Source: an uncultured Tenacibaculum sp. (GTDB taxonomy: Bacteria > Bacteroidota > Bacteroidia > Flavobacteriales > Flavobacteriaceae). Taken from it: DNA of 64,000 bases. Shown piece after piece: positions 26,780-37,300 of the stretch. Position 1 is the stretch's first letter, and each line of letters opens with the position of its first letter. A program made the translations under genes and the position numbers. The DNA lies in NCBI GenBank assembly GCA_947498055.1, contig CANMJA010000001.1, positions 1 to 64,000 of the forward strand, read 5' to 3'. The notes beneath the pieces are model-generated. The model was not told the origin of the DNA, did no database searches, and was given only the letters and a program-made list of their open reading frames with translations.

Positions 26780-28075
26780 TTAATAGTGACACTTACCACA
26801 CTCTTTACCACCTAACTGCGCAATAGTAACTTTATCTACGTTGTATTTCTTTGCTAAATCTGCATGAATTTTTGCGTAGTATTCGTTTCCTTTTAAATCA
26901 ACATTTGTTGCTTTATGACAGTCGATACACCAACCCATTGTTAATGGAGAATGTTGATACAGTTCTTCCATTTCTTCTACTGGTCCGTGACATTTTTGAC
27001 ATTTAACTCCTCCAACAGTAACGTGTTGTGAGTGGTTAAAGTAAGCGAAGTCTGGTAAATTATGAACTCTTACCCAATCTATAGGCTTTGTTTCACCTGT
27101 ATACTTTAATTCTTTAGCGTCCCAACCTACATGTTCGTAGATTTTTGCGATTTCTTTATCTAATTCTGTTTTTCCTAAAACACGTCCACCATCTTCCAAT
27201 ACTACTTTAGTACCTTCTGCTACTTCAGAAATATTTTTATGACAGTTCATACAAACATTTAAAGAAGGAATTCCTGAATGCTTACTATGTTTTGCTGCTG
27301 AGTGACAGTATTGACATTCAATTTTATTATCTCCTGCGTGTATTTTGTGAGAGAATACAATAGGTTGTACTGGTTGATAGCCTTCGTCTACACCAATAGA
27401 TGCTAAGTTTCCGAACAAGAAATAAGCAGTCATTAATGCTCCGAAGATTACAAACAACACATGCAAAAATGTGTTTTTCTTAATCCCTTTCCATAATTCA
27501 GAAGCTTGCCCTAGTAAACCTGGTGTTTTTGGTGCTCCTTTTAATTCACTTACCGTTTTTAATAAACTAGCTATAATGAAAAAGGCTACTATAATTGCTA
27601 ATGCTAAAATCCAAATTAACCATGATGGACTATTATTAATTGCAGCATCAGGTCCTAAAGGATTTTTTTCTCCTGGAACAGGAGGGTTTCCAACAGTAGT
27701 ATAATATAAAATATCATCTATGTTTTGATCTGTTAACTGAGGAAAAGCCGTCATATTTGACTGATTGTACTCTTCATAGATAGCAATTGCATCCTTGTCT
27801 CCAGAAGCTCTTAACTCTGCATTGTTACGAATCCACTTTTTTAACCAAGCATTTTCTCTTCTTTCTTCAACACCTGCTAAATCTGGGCCTGTAGATTTCT
27901 TACCTAACTTGTGGCAAGAAGCACAATTTGCGTTAAATAACTTTTTACCTGCTTTCTGTCTTTCTACATCGACATCTTGTGCATTTATCGAAAAACTAAC
28001 TAAAAACACCGCCAAGAAAGTAAGGCTGTTATAGAGGATTCGACTAAGTTTACTGTGATGATTCACACTTTTCAT
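26780..28075 (-). CDS. actA: Alternative complex III multiheme cytochrome ActA with fused N-terminal cytochrome c
   Basis: This 431-aa protein has a signal peptide (to about residue 32, INAQ) and six CxxCH heme motifs. CASCH lies near residue 52 in an N-terminal cytochrome c domain. One membrane helix near 150-170 and another near 200-220 follow. The remaining five motifs, CQYCH, CMNCH, CQKCH, CIDCH and CGKCH (the last at the C-terminus), form the pentaheme ActA unit. In Bacteroidota this extra monoheme domain is common. It is the first gene of the act-cox operon, with a promoter-like element 82 nt upstream. It faces the periplasm. Confidence 0.93.
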   Translation of the reverse strand: MKSVNHHSKLSRILYNSLTFLAVFLVSFSINAQDVDVERQKAGKKLFNANCASCHKLGKKSTGPDLAGVEERRENAWLKKWIRNNAELRASGDKDAIAIYEEYNQSNMTAFPQLTDQNIDDILYYTTVGNPPVPGEKNPLGPDAAINNSPSWLIWILALAIIVAFFIIASLLKTVSELKGAPKTPGLLGQASELWKGIKKNTFLHVLFVIFGALMTAYFLFGNLASIGVDEGYQPVQPIVFSHKIHAGDNKIECQYCHSAAKHSKHSGIPSLNVCMNCHKNISEVAEGTKVVLEDGGRVLGKTELDKEIAKIYEHVGWDAKELKYTGETKPIDWVRVHNLPDFAYFNHSQHVTVGGVKCQKCHGPVEEMEELYQHSPLTMGWCIDCHKATNVDLKGNEYYAKIHADLAKKYNVDKVTIAQLGGKECGKCHY

Positions 28076-28156
28076 ACTATAAAATATATTTTTCTGTCTA
28101 TTTTGGTACGACGTTTTTGTTTTCTCGATTTTTAAAATCGTTTACATAAACTCCGA

Positions 28157-28164
28157 CAAAATTA
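28157..28164 (-). promoter_or_regulatory. -7 element TAATTTTG upstream of actA
   Basis: On the minus strand the sequence reads TAATTTTG, matching TAnnTTTG, 82 nt upstream of the actA start. A TTG -33 element is not obvious at the right spacing. It is the best promoter candidate for the whole act-cox operon. Confidence 0.5.
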
Positions 28165-28264
28165 CTATTTATCTGTAAATTGTGAAGTGTTAAAAGAATC
28201 CTAATTTATAATTTATATTAATTCTAAATAAAGTTTTTTAGCAATCTATTAAACTACAAGTCGT

Positions 28265-28272
28265 TACTTTTG
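28265..28272 (+). promoter_or_regulatory. -7 element TACTTTTG upstream of the SPOR gene
   Basis: TACTTTTG matches TAnnTTTG and lies 22 nt upstream of the ATG at 28295. No exact TTG -33 element was found. The short leader is normal for this phylum. Confidence 0.5.
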
Positions 28273-28294
28273 TATAAAAAAAATTATTAGAATT

Positions 28295-28651
28295 ATGTAT
28301 CGCAAAATTTTAGTCTTTTTAATTATTATGAGTATTGGTTGTTTTATTGGGAATTCTCAATCAAAATATGCTACTGATAAAAGTATCAACTCTTTATTAG
28401 CCAAGAAAAGAAAATATAATGATAAAAACGGAACTGGTTTTCGAATTCAGTTATATAATGGATCTGAAAAAAGAGCTAAGAATATTAAATATAGTTTTAA
28501 CTCTAAATTTCCTGGTGTTTATTCAAAATTAAAGTATGAATCTCCAGATTGGAAGGTACATGTTGGTCGTTACCAAAACAAATTAGAAGCAGATAGAGCT
28601 TTAAATAAAATAAAAGAGAAGTTTTCTGGAGCAATTATTATTCCTCTGTAG
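28295..28651 (+). CDS. Small exported SPOR-domain protein
   Basis: This 118-aa protein has a signal peptide (about residues 1-22) and one SPOR domain. The core runs GFRIQLYNGSEKRAKN ... YSKLKYESPDWKVHVGRY ... EADRALNKIKEKFSGAIIIP, the usual beta-alpha-beta repeat. SPOR domains bind peptidoglycan glycan strands lacking stem peptides, often at division sites. It is a single-gene unit ended by a strong terminator. There is no membrane anchor apart from the signal. Confidence 0.85.
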   Translation: MYRKILVFLIIMSIGCFIGNSQSKYATDKSINSLLAKKRKYNDKNGTGFRIQLYNGSEKRAKNIKYSFNSKFPGVYSKLKYESPDWKVHVGRYQNKLEADRALNKIKEKFSGAIIIPL

Positions 28652-28677
28652 ACATAAAATATCATGTAAAAATTTAG

Positions 28678-28708
28678 AAAGCCAAAACAAATTGTTTTGG
28701 CTTTTTTT
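28678..28708 (+). terminator. Terminator of the SPOR gene
   Basis: GCCAAAAC (28681-28688) pairs with GTTTTGGC (28694-28701), with AAA/TTT flanks extending the stem, a 5-nt loop and a T7 tail. It lies about 30 bp past the stop codon. Confidence 0.9.
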
Positions 28709-28896
28709 CATGAATTTACTATATAATTATCACCTCTGTTTTTCTTTGCTTCGAACTTTTAATGTATTGTAAAAACAAATGAATTATCACTAGCAGTAAA
28801 CACCAATAAAAAACTCATTCACAAATCATTAAAATAGTCTGTAAGATGTGAAGTACTCTTTCGACTTAGCGCGTACCAATTTAAATTTAAAAAATC

Positions 28897-29553
28897 ATGA
28901 AATTAACTAAAAACCTAGGATATCTTGGTATTGTTGCTTCTGTGTTAGTGGGGCTTGGAGAGTATTTCCTACACTATTCTCCGAACATTTTAAGCCATTC
29001 TGAAAATTATGCCTTTTTTAAGTTTGTTTCTTTAAATAATCTTACTCTTGGTCATTTTTTAGCAGTCATAGGTTTACCTTTTTATTTTGCTGGGTATTTA
29101 CATATTTACAAAATGCTTCGTAGTGGTAATGAAATTTTGGCTAAAATAGTTTTAGCTATTGGTTTTGTTGCATTTGCTGTTGGTGGAGTTTGGATTGGTT
29201 CTAGAGCTTCTATAGGAAACATCGTTCACTTGAAAGATAGTTTAGAAACTATAACCTATCAAAATTTATTAGATCATTATACCAACCACATGGAGGTTTT
29301 AGTGCAAGCACTTCGAATAATCATAGCTTCATTATCCGTCTTTTTTACTATTGCCGTACTTAAAGGTGGTACTTATTATAAAAAATGGATGGCAATATTT
29401 AATCCTATAACTATTTTAATTATGCTGGTAATTATTGGTAAAATGATTCCTGCTATAGGCAAACACATGTTACCAATATTAATGAATGTTACTCATTTTA
29501 TTCTTTTTACCATTTCTCTAATTCAATTAAATAAATACATAAAATCAAATTAA
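28897..29553 (+). CDS. Membrane protein of unknown function, 218 aa
   Basis: An integral membrane protein with about six hydrophobic segments (roughly residues 8-25, 50-68, 85-105, 138-155, 165-185 and 190-212). I recall similar Bacteroidota proteins of the DUF6796 type but cannot confirm this. Charged residues are few, and no catalytic motif is visible. Its stop is followed 1 nt later by the ATG of the FG-GAP repeat protein, so the two are co-transcribed. It is probably the first gene of a four-gene operon (28897-31878). Confidence 0.6.
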   Translation: MKLTKNLGYLGIVASVLVGLGEYFLHYSPNILSHSENYAFFKFVSLNNLTLGHFLAVIGLPFYFAGYLHIYKMLRSGNEILAKIVLAIGFVAFAVGGVWIGSRASIGNIVHLKDSLETITYQNLLDHYTNHMEVLVQALRIIIASLSVFFTIAVLKGGTYYKKWMAIFNPITILIMLVIIGKMIPAIGKHMLPILMNVTHFILFTISLIQLNKYIKSN

Positions 29554-29554
29554 A

Positions 29555-31225
29555 ATGCTTAAAAAAACATTAAAAATTATAGGGGTAGTTATACTCCTTG
29601 CTGTACTATTTATTTTAGGTTTCTTTTGGAAAGATGCTAATTTTAGTAAATATGATAATCCTATTGCTAAAGAAAAAATTCCTGTTTTTAATAACATTAC
29701 TCTTGATTTTCAGCATAAATATAACAATGAAAAATCGTTACCTATTGCCCCTTCTGCTTTAATTGATATTGATAATGATCATGTAGATGAAGTTTTTTTT
29801 GGAGGAGGAATGGAACAAGAGGATGCTATTTATGCATATCGTGATAATACGTTTGTAGATATTTCATCTGAAGTAAATCTTCCTAAAAAAGGCACTAATA
29901 TCACCTCTGTTGGTGTGGTTTCTGCTGATTTTGATAACAATGGTTATACTGACTTAATTATTAGTAGAGAAGATGGACTTACCATTTATTATAATATTAA
30001 TGGAAAATTTACTGCTAAAAAAATTGATACTCCTATAAACGAAAAATCAACTCCCGCTGGTGTTACTGTAGGAGACATTGATAAAGATGGTGATCTAGAT
30101 ATTTTCTTAGCTACATATATTAAAAAGGAGCTAATGGAAGGGCAAACGATTTTTGAAGATTACACTTATGGTTCTACTAGTGAATTATTATTAAATACTG
30201 GTAATGAAAACTTTATTAGTATTACCAAAAAAGCAGGGTTAAATTATGTGCATAATACGTTTCAAGGAGTTTTTGTAGACATAGATAATGATACTTGGTT
30301 AGATTTAGTAGTTGCGCATGATACTGGTGAAGTTAGAACTTATAAAAACAATGGAGATTTAACCTATACCTTAAAAGAAAACCCTTTAACTAAAAAGTTT
30401 GCGTACCCTATGGGAATTGCTGTTGGTGATTATAATAATGATGGCTGGGTAGATTTTATGTTTTCTAATACTGGTAGCACACTTCCTAGGTTTGTAGCAA
30501 AAGGAGATGTTAAAGACGCTTCTAAGTTTAATGAGAAATGGATTTTATTTAAAAATGAAGGTAATTTTAAATTTACTGATGTTGCTGAAGAAGCTAAAAT
30601 TGCTAACTATGAATTTTCTTGGGGTACTGTTTTTGCTGATTTAAACAACGATGGATTACAGGATTTAATTGTAGCTGAAAATTATGTAGATTTAGCTCCG
30701 AATAAGTTATTTAGATTACCTAGTAGAGTACTTATTCAAAAAGAAGACCATACTTTTTCTGCTACGGAAGAAGAGAGTAATTTAGTGAATCCACATTTTG
30801 CAATTACCCCTTTAGTTAGTGATTTTAATAAAGATGGATATTTAGATTTAATTTGGACGAATATAAATACTCCTTCTTTGGCTTATATTAATAAAGGTGG
30901 CAAAGCTAATTACATTCAATTAGATTTAGGAGAGAGTTATGCTACACAAGGAATTAGTGTAACAGTAAAAACACCTACCAAAAAATTAACAGAATATTTA
31001 GTTACAGGGGAAGGATTGGCTTCTGACCAAACCTCTTTGCTTCATTTTGGATTGGGTAATGAAAAAGAAGTATTGGAAATTTCTTTGTGTTTAAGTAATG
31101 GGAAAGAAATTTCTATTTCTAAACCAAAAATAAATTCAATTATAAATTTAAAACCAGAAATATCTAAATTAATTGCTGCTCATAACCTAGAACAACAAGA
31201 AGATACTTCAACAAAAAACGACTAA
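29555..31225 (+). CDS. FG-GAP/VCBS repeat protein with ASPIC/UnbV domain (CRTAC1-like)
   Basis: This 556-aa protein starts with a membrane anchor or signal segment (residues 5-25). It then has at least seven calcium-binding loops of form DxDxDGxxD, such as DIDKDGDLD, DIDNDTWLD, DYNNDGWVD, DLNNDGLQD and DFNKDGYLD. These are spaced in a beta-propeller pattern over residues about 60-440. The C-terminal 100 residues resemble the ASPIC/UnbV domain seen in CRTAC1-like proteins (YIQLDLGES ... GEGLASDQTSLLHFGLG). It is extracytoplasmic and probably calcium dependent. A binding or scaffold role is likely. The two small cysteine-motif genes directly downstream are part of the same operon. There is no T9SS sorting domain. 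Confidence 0.82.
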   Translation: MLKKTLKIIGVVILLAVLFILGFFWKDANFSKYDNPIAKEKIPVFNNITLDFQHKYNNEKSLPIAPSALIDIDNDHVDEVFFGGGMEQEDAIYAYRDNTFVDISSEVNLPKKGTNITSVGVVSADFDNNGYTDLIISREDGLTIYYNINGKFTAKKIDTPINEKSTPAGVTVGDIDKDGDLDIFLATYIKKELMEGQTIFEDYTYGSTSELLLNTGNENFISITKKAGLNYVHNTFQGVFVDIDNDTWLDLVVAHDTGEVRTYKNNGDLTYTLKENPLTKKFAYPMGIAVGDYNNDGWVDFMFSNTGSTLPRFVAKGDVKDASKFNEKWILFKNEGNFKFTDVAEEAKIANYEFSWGTVFADLNNDGLQDLIVAENYVDLAPNKLFRLPSRVLIQKEDHTFSATEEESNLVNPHFAITPLVSDFNKDGYLDLIWTNINTPSLAYINKGGKANYIQLDLGESYATQGISVTVKTPTKKLTEYLVTGEGLASDQTSLLHFGLGNEKEVLEISLCLSNGKEISISKPKINSIINLKPEISKLIAAHNLEQQEDTSTKND

Positions 31226-31226
31226 A

Positions 31227-31505
31227 ATGATTCACTTTTTTAAAAACTTATTCGGAAAAAAAGCAGAAGAAATAAACATAGAATTATCTAATGGTTATTG
31301 TCCTAACTGCTGGGGAGATCAAGAGTATGACAATATAATTAGAGAAAAATATAAAGACGCTCAAATAGACGTAAATAATCACAATGCAAATTATGCTTTT
31401 GTGCAAGATTTTATTGTTACACATATGAATGGTATAAAACTAAAAAGTAGTGTAGAAGGAAGTCTATGCCCCACTTGTGTTTTAAAAAATAAGAATGAAA
31501 ATTAA
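31227..31505 (+). CDS. Small CxxC/CxxC protein (putative zinc ribbon)
   Basis: A 92-aa soluble protein with two CxxC pairs: Cys25/Cys28 in YCPNCWGDQEYD and Cys81/Cys84 in LCPTCVLKN. Four cysteines in this arrangement suggest one structural zinc site. The CPNCWG-QEY motif recurs, to my recollection, in small uncharacterised Bacteroidota proteins. It has no signal peptide. It starts 1 nt after the FG-GAP gene and overlaps the next gene by 11 nt. Function is unknown. Confidence 0.7.
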   Translation: MIHFFKNLFGKKAEEINIELSNGYCPNCWGDQEYDNIIREKYKDAQIDVNNHNANYAFVQDFIVTHMNGIKLKSSVEGSLCPTCVLKNKNEN

Positions 31506-31878
31506 TTTTTACTCTTTTTTAGTTTATATTTTATTAATAATAGGTATCGTAGGATCTGGAAGCTTAGTTATTGATGAAATTAAAACAGGTAATGGTTGCC
31601 CTAAAGTTTTAGGTATTCCTATGTGTATTGTTATACTTATTTGTTTTATTATTCCGTTCATTGTACATGTTATTAATAAAAAAAGTATTTTTTATTTTTT
31701 ATTTACAGGAACAGCTTTTAGCATTGCTTTAATTGCTTCTATACTTCAATTTACACATAACGCAGAGTGCCCTAAGACTTCTTATGGCACTCCAATGTGT
31801 TATTATTCTTTTATTATTTTTCTGAACTTACTTATTTTTAAAGTTCTCGATTTAAGATTAAAAGGCAAACATAAATAA
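31495..31878 (+). CDS. Small four-helix membrane protein with paired CPK...PMC motifs
   Basis: A 127-aa protein with about four membrane helices (residues 8-28, 43-60, 63-84 and 100-118). Two similar cysteine motifs lie just before helices 2 and 4: CPKVLGIPMC (Cys35, Cys44) and CPKTSYGTPMC (Cys91, Cys101). The halves look like an internal duplication. The cysteines lie on the same membrane face, so they could form disulfides or take part in thiol exchange in the manner of small membrane oxidoreductases, but no known family is recognised. It overlaps the CxxC gene by 11 nt, ending the four-gene operon. Confidence 0.65.
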   Translation: MKINFYSFLVYILLIIGIVGSGSLVIDEIKTGNGCPKVLGIPMCIVILICFIIPFIVHVINKKSIFYFLFTGTAFSIALIASILQFTHNAECPKTSYGTPMCYYSFIIFLNLLIFKVLDLRLKGKHK

Positions 31879-31905
31879 TAGTTAAGTTCCTATTTTTTAA
31901 TTGCT

Positions 31906-34338
31906 CTATTTATTATTTATTGGAGCTCTTTCGTGGTAAAATTTTGCATACATTAAAGATAGATAGTCTTCAATTTCTTTCTCTGTTTTTTCATTTTCTA
32001 TTAAATCGAAAACTTTCGTTAAAAACTCTTTTTTAAACTCAGCTAAAACACCTTTATCTTCTTTTACATCCTTGTATGTTAATCCTTTTAATTGCTTTCG
32101 CATCCAAAGATGTGCTTTATACTTTTTCTCTCTAGCTTTTAAGTCTTTTTCATCGCTCTCTAAAACTTCGTTTCCTTTTAACTTTTCAGCAGTCACCAAA
32201 TTTAATAACCTTGTATATTCTTTTTCTATCTTATCATCTAAAGCTAAAGCTTCTTCATGTATTTTTCTTAAACTATTAAAGGATATTTTATGATATTTAT
32301 CTGCAAAATCTTTATACTTATACAATAAAGTTAAATAATAAATTGCTGCTTTTTTATACTTGCTATTCCCTCTATTTTCTCTCTTTTTTAAATTATCTGA
32401 CAATAAATTTAAATCATTCATTACTTTTTTAAGACTTTTTACTGTCTTAAAATCAGGTAAATCTATTAAGCTATTAATTTCTGTTGTTATTTTATCGTGT
32501 TCTCCTTTAAAAGTATGCTTTCTATAAGAAAACTTAAATTCTCTTTCTTTTTTTGTTCTCTTTCTCTTTGTAAAAGAAAGTTTAGGTTTTGTTATATCAA
32601 ATGCATAACTATAATTAAAAGTTACTGTTAATTCATTTAGTGTTTCTAAATTAGTTGCTCCTCTAAATAATTGTATTGCATTTAAACTTAAATTATGTTT
32701 TTTAGCAATTACAGTACCAACACTTGTTCTAAAATTTAAAACGTTTGTTTGTAAATTTTTATTCTCACTGGTATTATAGGAAGCTCCTAAAGTTGTATTC
32801 AATTTATTCTTAAAAAATAATTTATTTATATTTAAAGAAGCTCCTAAAGCATTGCTATCATCTGTACCAATATCGCTATAATTGTAATTTAAGGAAGAAG
32901 ATACTGTAAGTGCATTTTGAGGAAAACCTATAGTGTATACTGCATTACCATTATGAAAATTATTTGCTTGTCCTACTCGTATCACCCCGTTTTCTTCATT
33001 TGCCGAAGATGCTAACGAATAATTTAAATTCATGGTTTGGGTAAGGTTTTTCTTTTTAGAAAGCGCCCAGTTAAGACTTACATTGGCATTTTGAGATAAT
33101 TGTCTGTAGTTTAAAGCCTCTTGTTCTTCATCTGTTAAATCGTTGTCATTAATATCGTCAAATTGATTTAAATTTTGATTTGTAAAGGATGTAAAATTAG
33201 AATACATTCCTGTGAAAGTAATGGCATCTGTCATTTGATAGGTTGCATTAACACTTCCTACAGTTCTTCCTAGAGATTGTGTTTTTTGGTTATTCAAATT
33301 GTCTCTTTGATATCCAATATTGAATGAAAGATTCACTTTATTGTTTAAAAAAGATCTTGTTAAATTTAATGTGATATTTTCAAAATCACTATTAAAATAA
33401 TACGCCCCCAATGTTTCGTAGTTAGGGTCTACTCTTTCATACCCTACACCTACTTTCATTTGTGCTATATTCACATCTAAACCTGCTCTTAAAGCATTAT
33501 GAAACTCTGTAGATGTTTTATTATTAAATAAAAGACCTGCTAAGTTTTTTGTACTTATTGTACTTTTATCTGCTCTTATATCTTGTGTTATGGCTGTAGA
33601 TGCATACTCTGCTCTTATAGTATATTTTTTAGCTATTGTAGTTTCTCCATTAACACTAATCACCAAATTTTCTTTTGGTTTTATGTTTCTTTCTTCTGCT
33701 ATTAAACCGATTGAATTTAAATTATCTTTCGCATAAAAACCAATAAGTCCTAATTTGTAATTTGGTTTTTCCCAAGATAATTTTGCTCCGTATCCTATTC
33801 TTTTATAAGCTGGTAATGTTTGTTCATTCCCATCATCTTCGGTCGCTTTTAATAATCGACCATACATAGCACTAAATTTTAATGGAGAATTAGGTGTTAA
33901 TTCGATACCTCCACCAGTAAATTGATGTCCGCTTAAAGTATATGGAGAAAAACTCATGGTAACATCTCCTATATGTGCTTGTATCCATTTGTATCTTGGG
34001 TGTAAACTTAATCTATTGAATTTAAAGGGTAATTGATAATCAAAATTTTCTCCTTGATTAGAAAAACTATACGAAAACGGAACACTGAATGTTAACCAAC
34101 TTACGTTAATATTTCCTTGCAAAAAGTAAGTAAAAGGTATACGTGCATTACGAGCATTTGAGTTATAATAAATGGTGTTTGCATTTACATTACCATTTAC
34201 TTTTAACTCGGTTGATTTAGTAATTCCTTCTATATCTAAGTTTTGAGAAAATATAGTATTCCCTAAAAAAAACAACAATAGAATTAACCCTGTTTTTATT
34301 TTATAAAAAAAAGGAACTTGATTAAATAACTTTCTCAT
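31906..34338 (-). CDS. Outer-membrane beta-barrel protein with helical C-terminal domain
   Basis: This 810-aa protein (from the ATG at 34338) has a signal peptide ending near TIFSQN. A long region of alternating amphipathic strands (about 35-585) follows, typical of a large outer-membrane barrel. A Lys/Glu-rich helical domain of about 220 residues (586-810) starts after KRKRTKKEREF. The frame is open from an earlier ATG at 34380, which overlaps the stop of the giant gene (TAATG), but that adds 14 residues before the good signal peptide. It is the last gene of the 24-kb surface operon. Having an outer-membrane pore encoded with secreted giants suggests it anchors or exports them, which is inference. 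I know no named family. Confidence 0.72.
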   Translation of the reverse strand: MRKLFNQVPFFYKIKTGLILLLFFLGNTIFSQNLDIEGITKSTELKVNGNVNANTIYYNSNARNARIPFTYFLQGNINVSWLTFSVPFSYSFSNQGENFDYQLPFKFNRLSLHPRYKWIQAHIGDVTMSFSPYTLSGHQFTGGGIELTPNSPLKFSAMYGRLLKATEDDGNEQTLPAYKRIGYGAKLSWEKPNYKLGLIGFYAKDNLNSIGLIAEERNIKPKENLVISVNGETTIAKKYTIRAEYASTAITQDIRADKSTISTKNLAGLLFNNKTSTEFHNALRAGLDVNIAQMKVGVGYERVDPNYETLGAYYFNSDFENITLNLTRSFLNNKVNLSFNIGYQRDNLNNQKTQSLGRTVGSVNATYQMTDAITFTGMYSNFTSFTNQNLNQFDDINDNDLTDEEQEALNYRQLSQNANVSLNWALSKKKNLTQTMNLNYSLASSANEENGVIRVGQANNFHNGNAVYTIGFPQNALTVSSSLNYNYSDIGTDDSNALGASLNINKLFFKNKLNTTLGASYNTSENKNLQTNVLNFRTSVGTVIAKKHNLSLNAIQLFRGATNLETLNELTVTFNYSYAFDITKPKLSFTKRKRTKKEREFKFSYRKHTFKGEHDKITTEINSLIDLPDFKTVKSLKKVMNDLNLLSDNLKKRENRGNSKYKKAAIYYLTLLYKYKDFADKYHKISFNSLRKIHEEALALDDKIEKEYTRLLNLVTAEKLKGNEVLESDEKDLKAREKKYKAHLWMRKQLKGLTYKDVKEDKGVLAEFKKEFLTKVFDLIENEKTEKEIEDYLSLMYAKFYHERAPINNK

Positions 34339-34379
34339 AAAAATATAACCTACCCCATCTAAATTACTTCTAAACATCA

Positions 34380-37300
34380 TTATCTAACATCTGGGTTTAT
34401 TTTCATATTTCTTATATCAAAACCTCTAGATGATAATTCTTCTATTACAGCCTTTAAAGAATCTAAACTAGGAGAGTAATGACCACTTTTAGGTTTTATT
34501 TCAAGAATTGATTTATTTATAAACTTAAATTCTCCTCCTGTTATAATATCTCCTCCTGCTAAAAAGCTTGAGTGATGGAAAAAACCTGGTCTTCCTATTC
34601 CTGCATATATAGTTCCATCTTTATCCATAATAAAGATGATCTCTCCATCTAAATAACCTTTAATTTTTGACAGTTCTTTTCCATCTGTATATAATTTTCC
34701 ATCTTTAACATATACCTCGTATTTTTTTCTTTCTTCAAAACTTTCTAAATACTTAACTCTATCATCTGATCCTTTCAATTTATTTGGCCAAAACTTATAA
34801 CCTTTTGAATAATCTCTATTTGTTTTCCCTATATTTTTACCTTTAAACTCTTTATAGATTCCAAACATTTTAGATAATGCTACATAATCCTCTTTCATTT
34901 TAGTATCTGCATACATTATTCTAATAATATCATGGTAAGACCATGGATTGAAATATAACGTTGCTTTCTCTACTAACTCTTTTAATGTTTTCCCTCCAAA
35001 AAGGCCCAATTCAATATAAGCTCCTTTTCCTGCATTTGTTTGTGGCGGAATTTCATCTAAATCACTACGAGCTCCTTTATGGTATTTTTTAAATGGAGTT
35101 TCATGAACTATGGTTCCGTCTTCATATAACTTAACAGATCCGTGACTTGCATAAAATGATCTATCAGTTAACTTTGATAACTCTATAGCTACTTTATCTT
35201 CATTACAAGATAAAAGACGTATTTTTTGGTTAGATGGAATTTCATCCATCAGTTTTGCAAGCATTATTCCTGATAATGTTTTCTGCTTTCCTTCTACATT
35301 CATTATAAAGTCGCCTCTAGAGTTAGAGTGAATTATAATATCTATTATATTATCATCTTTTGTACCTAAATTAAACCCTAAGAGATCTATATTTTTAGGA
35401 AAAGCATTTACGTTAACATCTAAAATTTTACGAATACTTTTCTTTGTTGAAGAAAAACTTATATTACCAATATTAGGTAGATCAACCTTATTGGTAGGAT
35501 TGAACTCTGGATAAAACCCTTTTACTTTTTTATTCTTATCTATTTTAAACTTAAATTTTATTTTTTCATCTTTTGAAAAACCAAAAATCAAATCATCTCT
35601 ATTAGGTAAAAACCCTTGATTATTTTCTAAAGCATGTATTGCTTCTTCCATTATTTTTTCATCAGTCATATGATCAGGAAAAAATGTGGAAACATTTCCT
35701 ACTTTATCTTCATCTATTCCTTTTAAATGCCTGTAAAAACCATTAATTTTCACATAATGTTTTTCATTTAAATAAATCACAGGAACCCCATCGTACACTC
35801 CATCCTTCTTCCCTGTTCTAGCAACTATTGCATACTCTCCTCCAATTTTTTCAGCAAACTCCTTTAAACCTCTTCTAGTATGAACTCCTTCAAACCCTTC
35901 TACCTCTATTCTTTCGTCAGTTCCTCTAAGTTTTATTTTTCCTTTCTTAAAGTTCCCATTACTTTTTACTTCTAATTTTAATGAATGCTTAGCTGCTTTA
36001 TTTATCTGTTCTTTTACATTGTTTATTTTAATAAAATTTGGATTTACAGTACCTCTAACAAAGCGTAATTGTATACTTCTATATTTATTAGAGCTAGTAA
36101 CTGATTTTCCTAATATTTCTACTTTGTTAAAACCTAACTCTTTATTCCACTGACCTGCTTTAGTTTTAAAAATTGCCTCTTCAATAGTTAAACCTTTATC
36201 AATTTCTTTTTGAAAAGTACCTATATTAGTTTCTAAACCTCCTCCAGAAATCCATTCTGATCTTATGGCATCAATATCATTTAGATTACCATTTGACATT
36301 TCATCTAAAACAGCTTGCCTTACTTTTTTTCCTGAAGCATATCTTACATTATCAAAAACTGTTTGTAATGCAAACTCAACTTCTTTAGTATTTATACCAT
36401 TTACAAACCAACCGCTACAAAGTTCCTTTTCTGAAAGATCGTGTTTTACTATATACTCTCCTGGTCTACCTTCTACATTTTTAAGTACCTCATGTGTCTC
36501 TTGAAAAATATCTCCTTTCTTATAAAACCCTACTCTATTGCCTTTTTTTACAATATCTAAGTCACGATACTTCCCAACTTTTTCACCTCCTACAAACATT
36601 TTCTTTCCTTTCAGATCTTCAACTCCATCTGTAAAGAAAACACTACATACTCTTTCTTTTTCATTATCTACAACATCAATAAAGTTTACATTACCTAATC
36701 TCCCTTCAAAATTGACTGGTATTTTATCATTAAAAGTTTTTATTGTAGCATTAACAATTTCCATTGTATGATCAATATCTGCTTCTTTTATATTTTCAAA
36801 GAAATCTTTTAGAGCTTCATCTTTACTTTTTCCATTAAATTGAAATCTATCTCTTAAATCTGCAATGGATTTTAAATTATTTGATTTAACTCTGTGATTA
36901 GGAAAATTATATAATGCTTTCCAAGAATTATAAGCTTCTTCTGTATTATCTTTAAAATGTTTTACAAGAATTTGAGAATTAGATTTGATTAAATCTTCCT
37001 TTATTTTCTCTTTGTGTATTGCTTTTATTATGTCAGAACTAACTACATCATTTATAAGATCTGTTAACCCATTATTTAATTTTCTTGTAAAGAAAACAGT
37101 TACTTTCGTTACTCCATTTTTTACTTCAGTTACGTTATCATAACCAAACTTTTTCATAACACGCCCACCTGGTGTAGCTAAAGCAGCTTCGTATTTATCT
37201 AACTTTTTCACCAGTTCTTTAAACTTAATAAAACTTAAAGCAGCCCCTCTGTCATACACTTTACTATTCTTGTGCCAATCAAATTTCACCTTTTTAGGCT

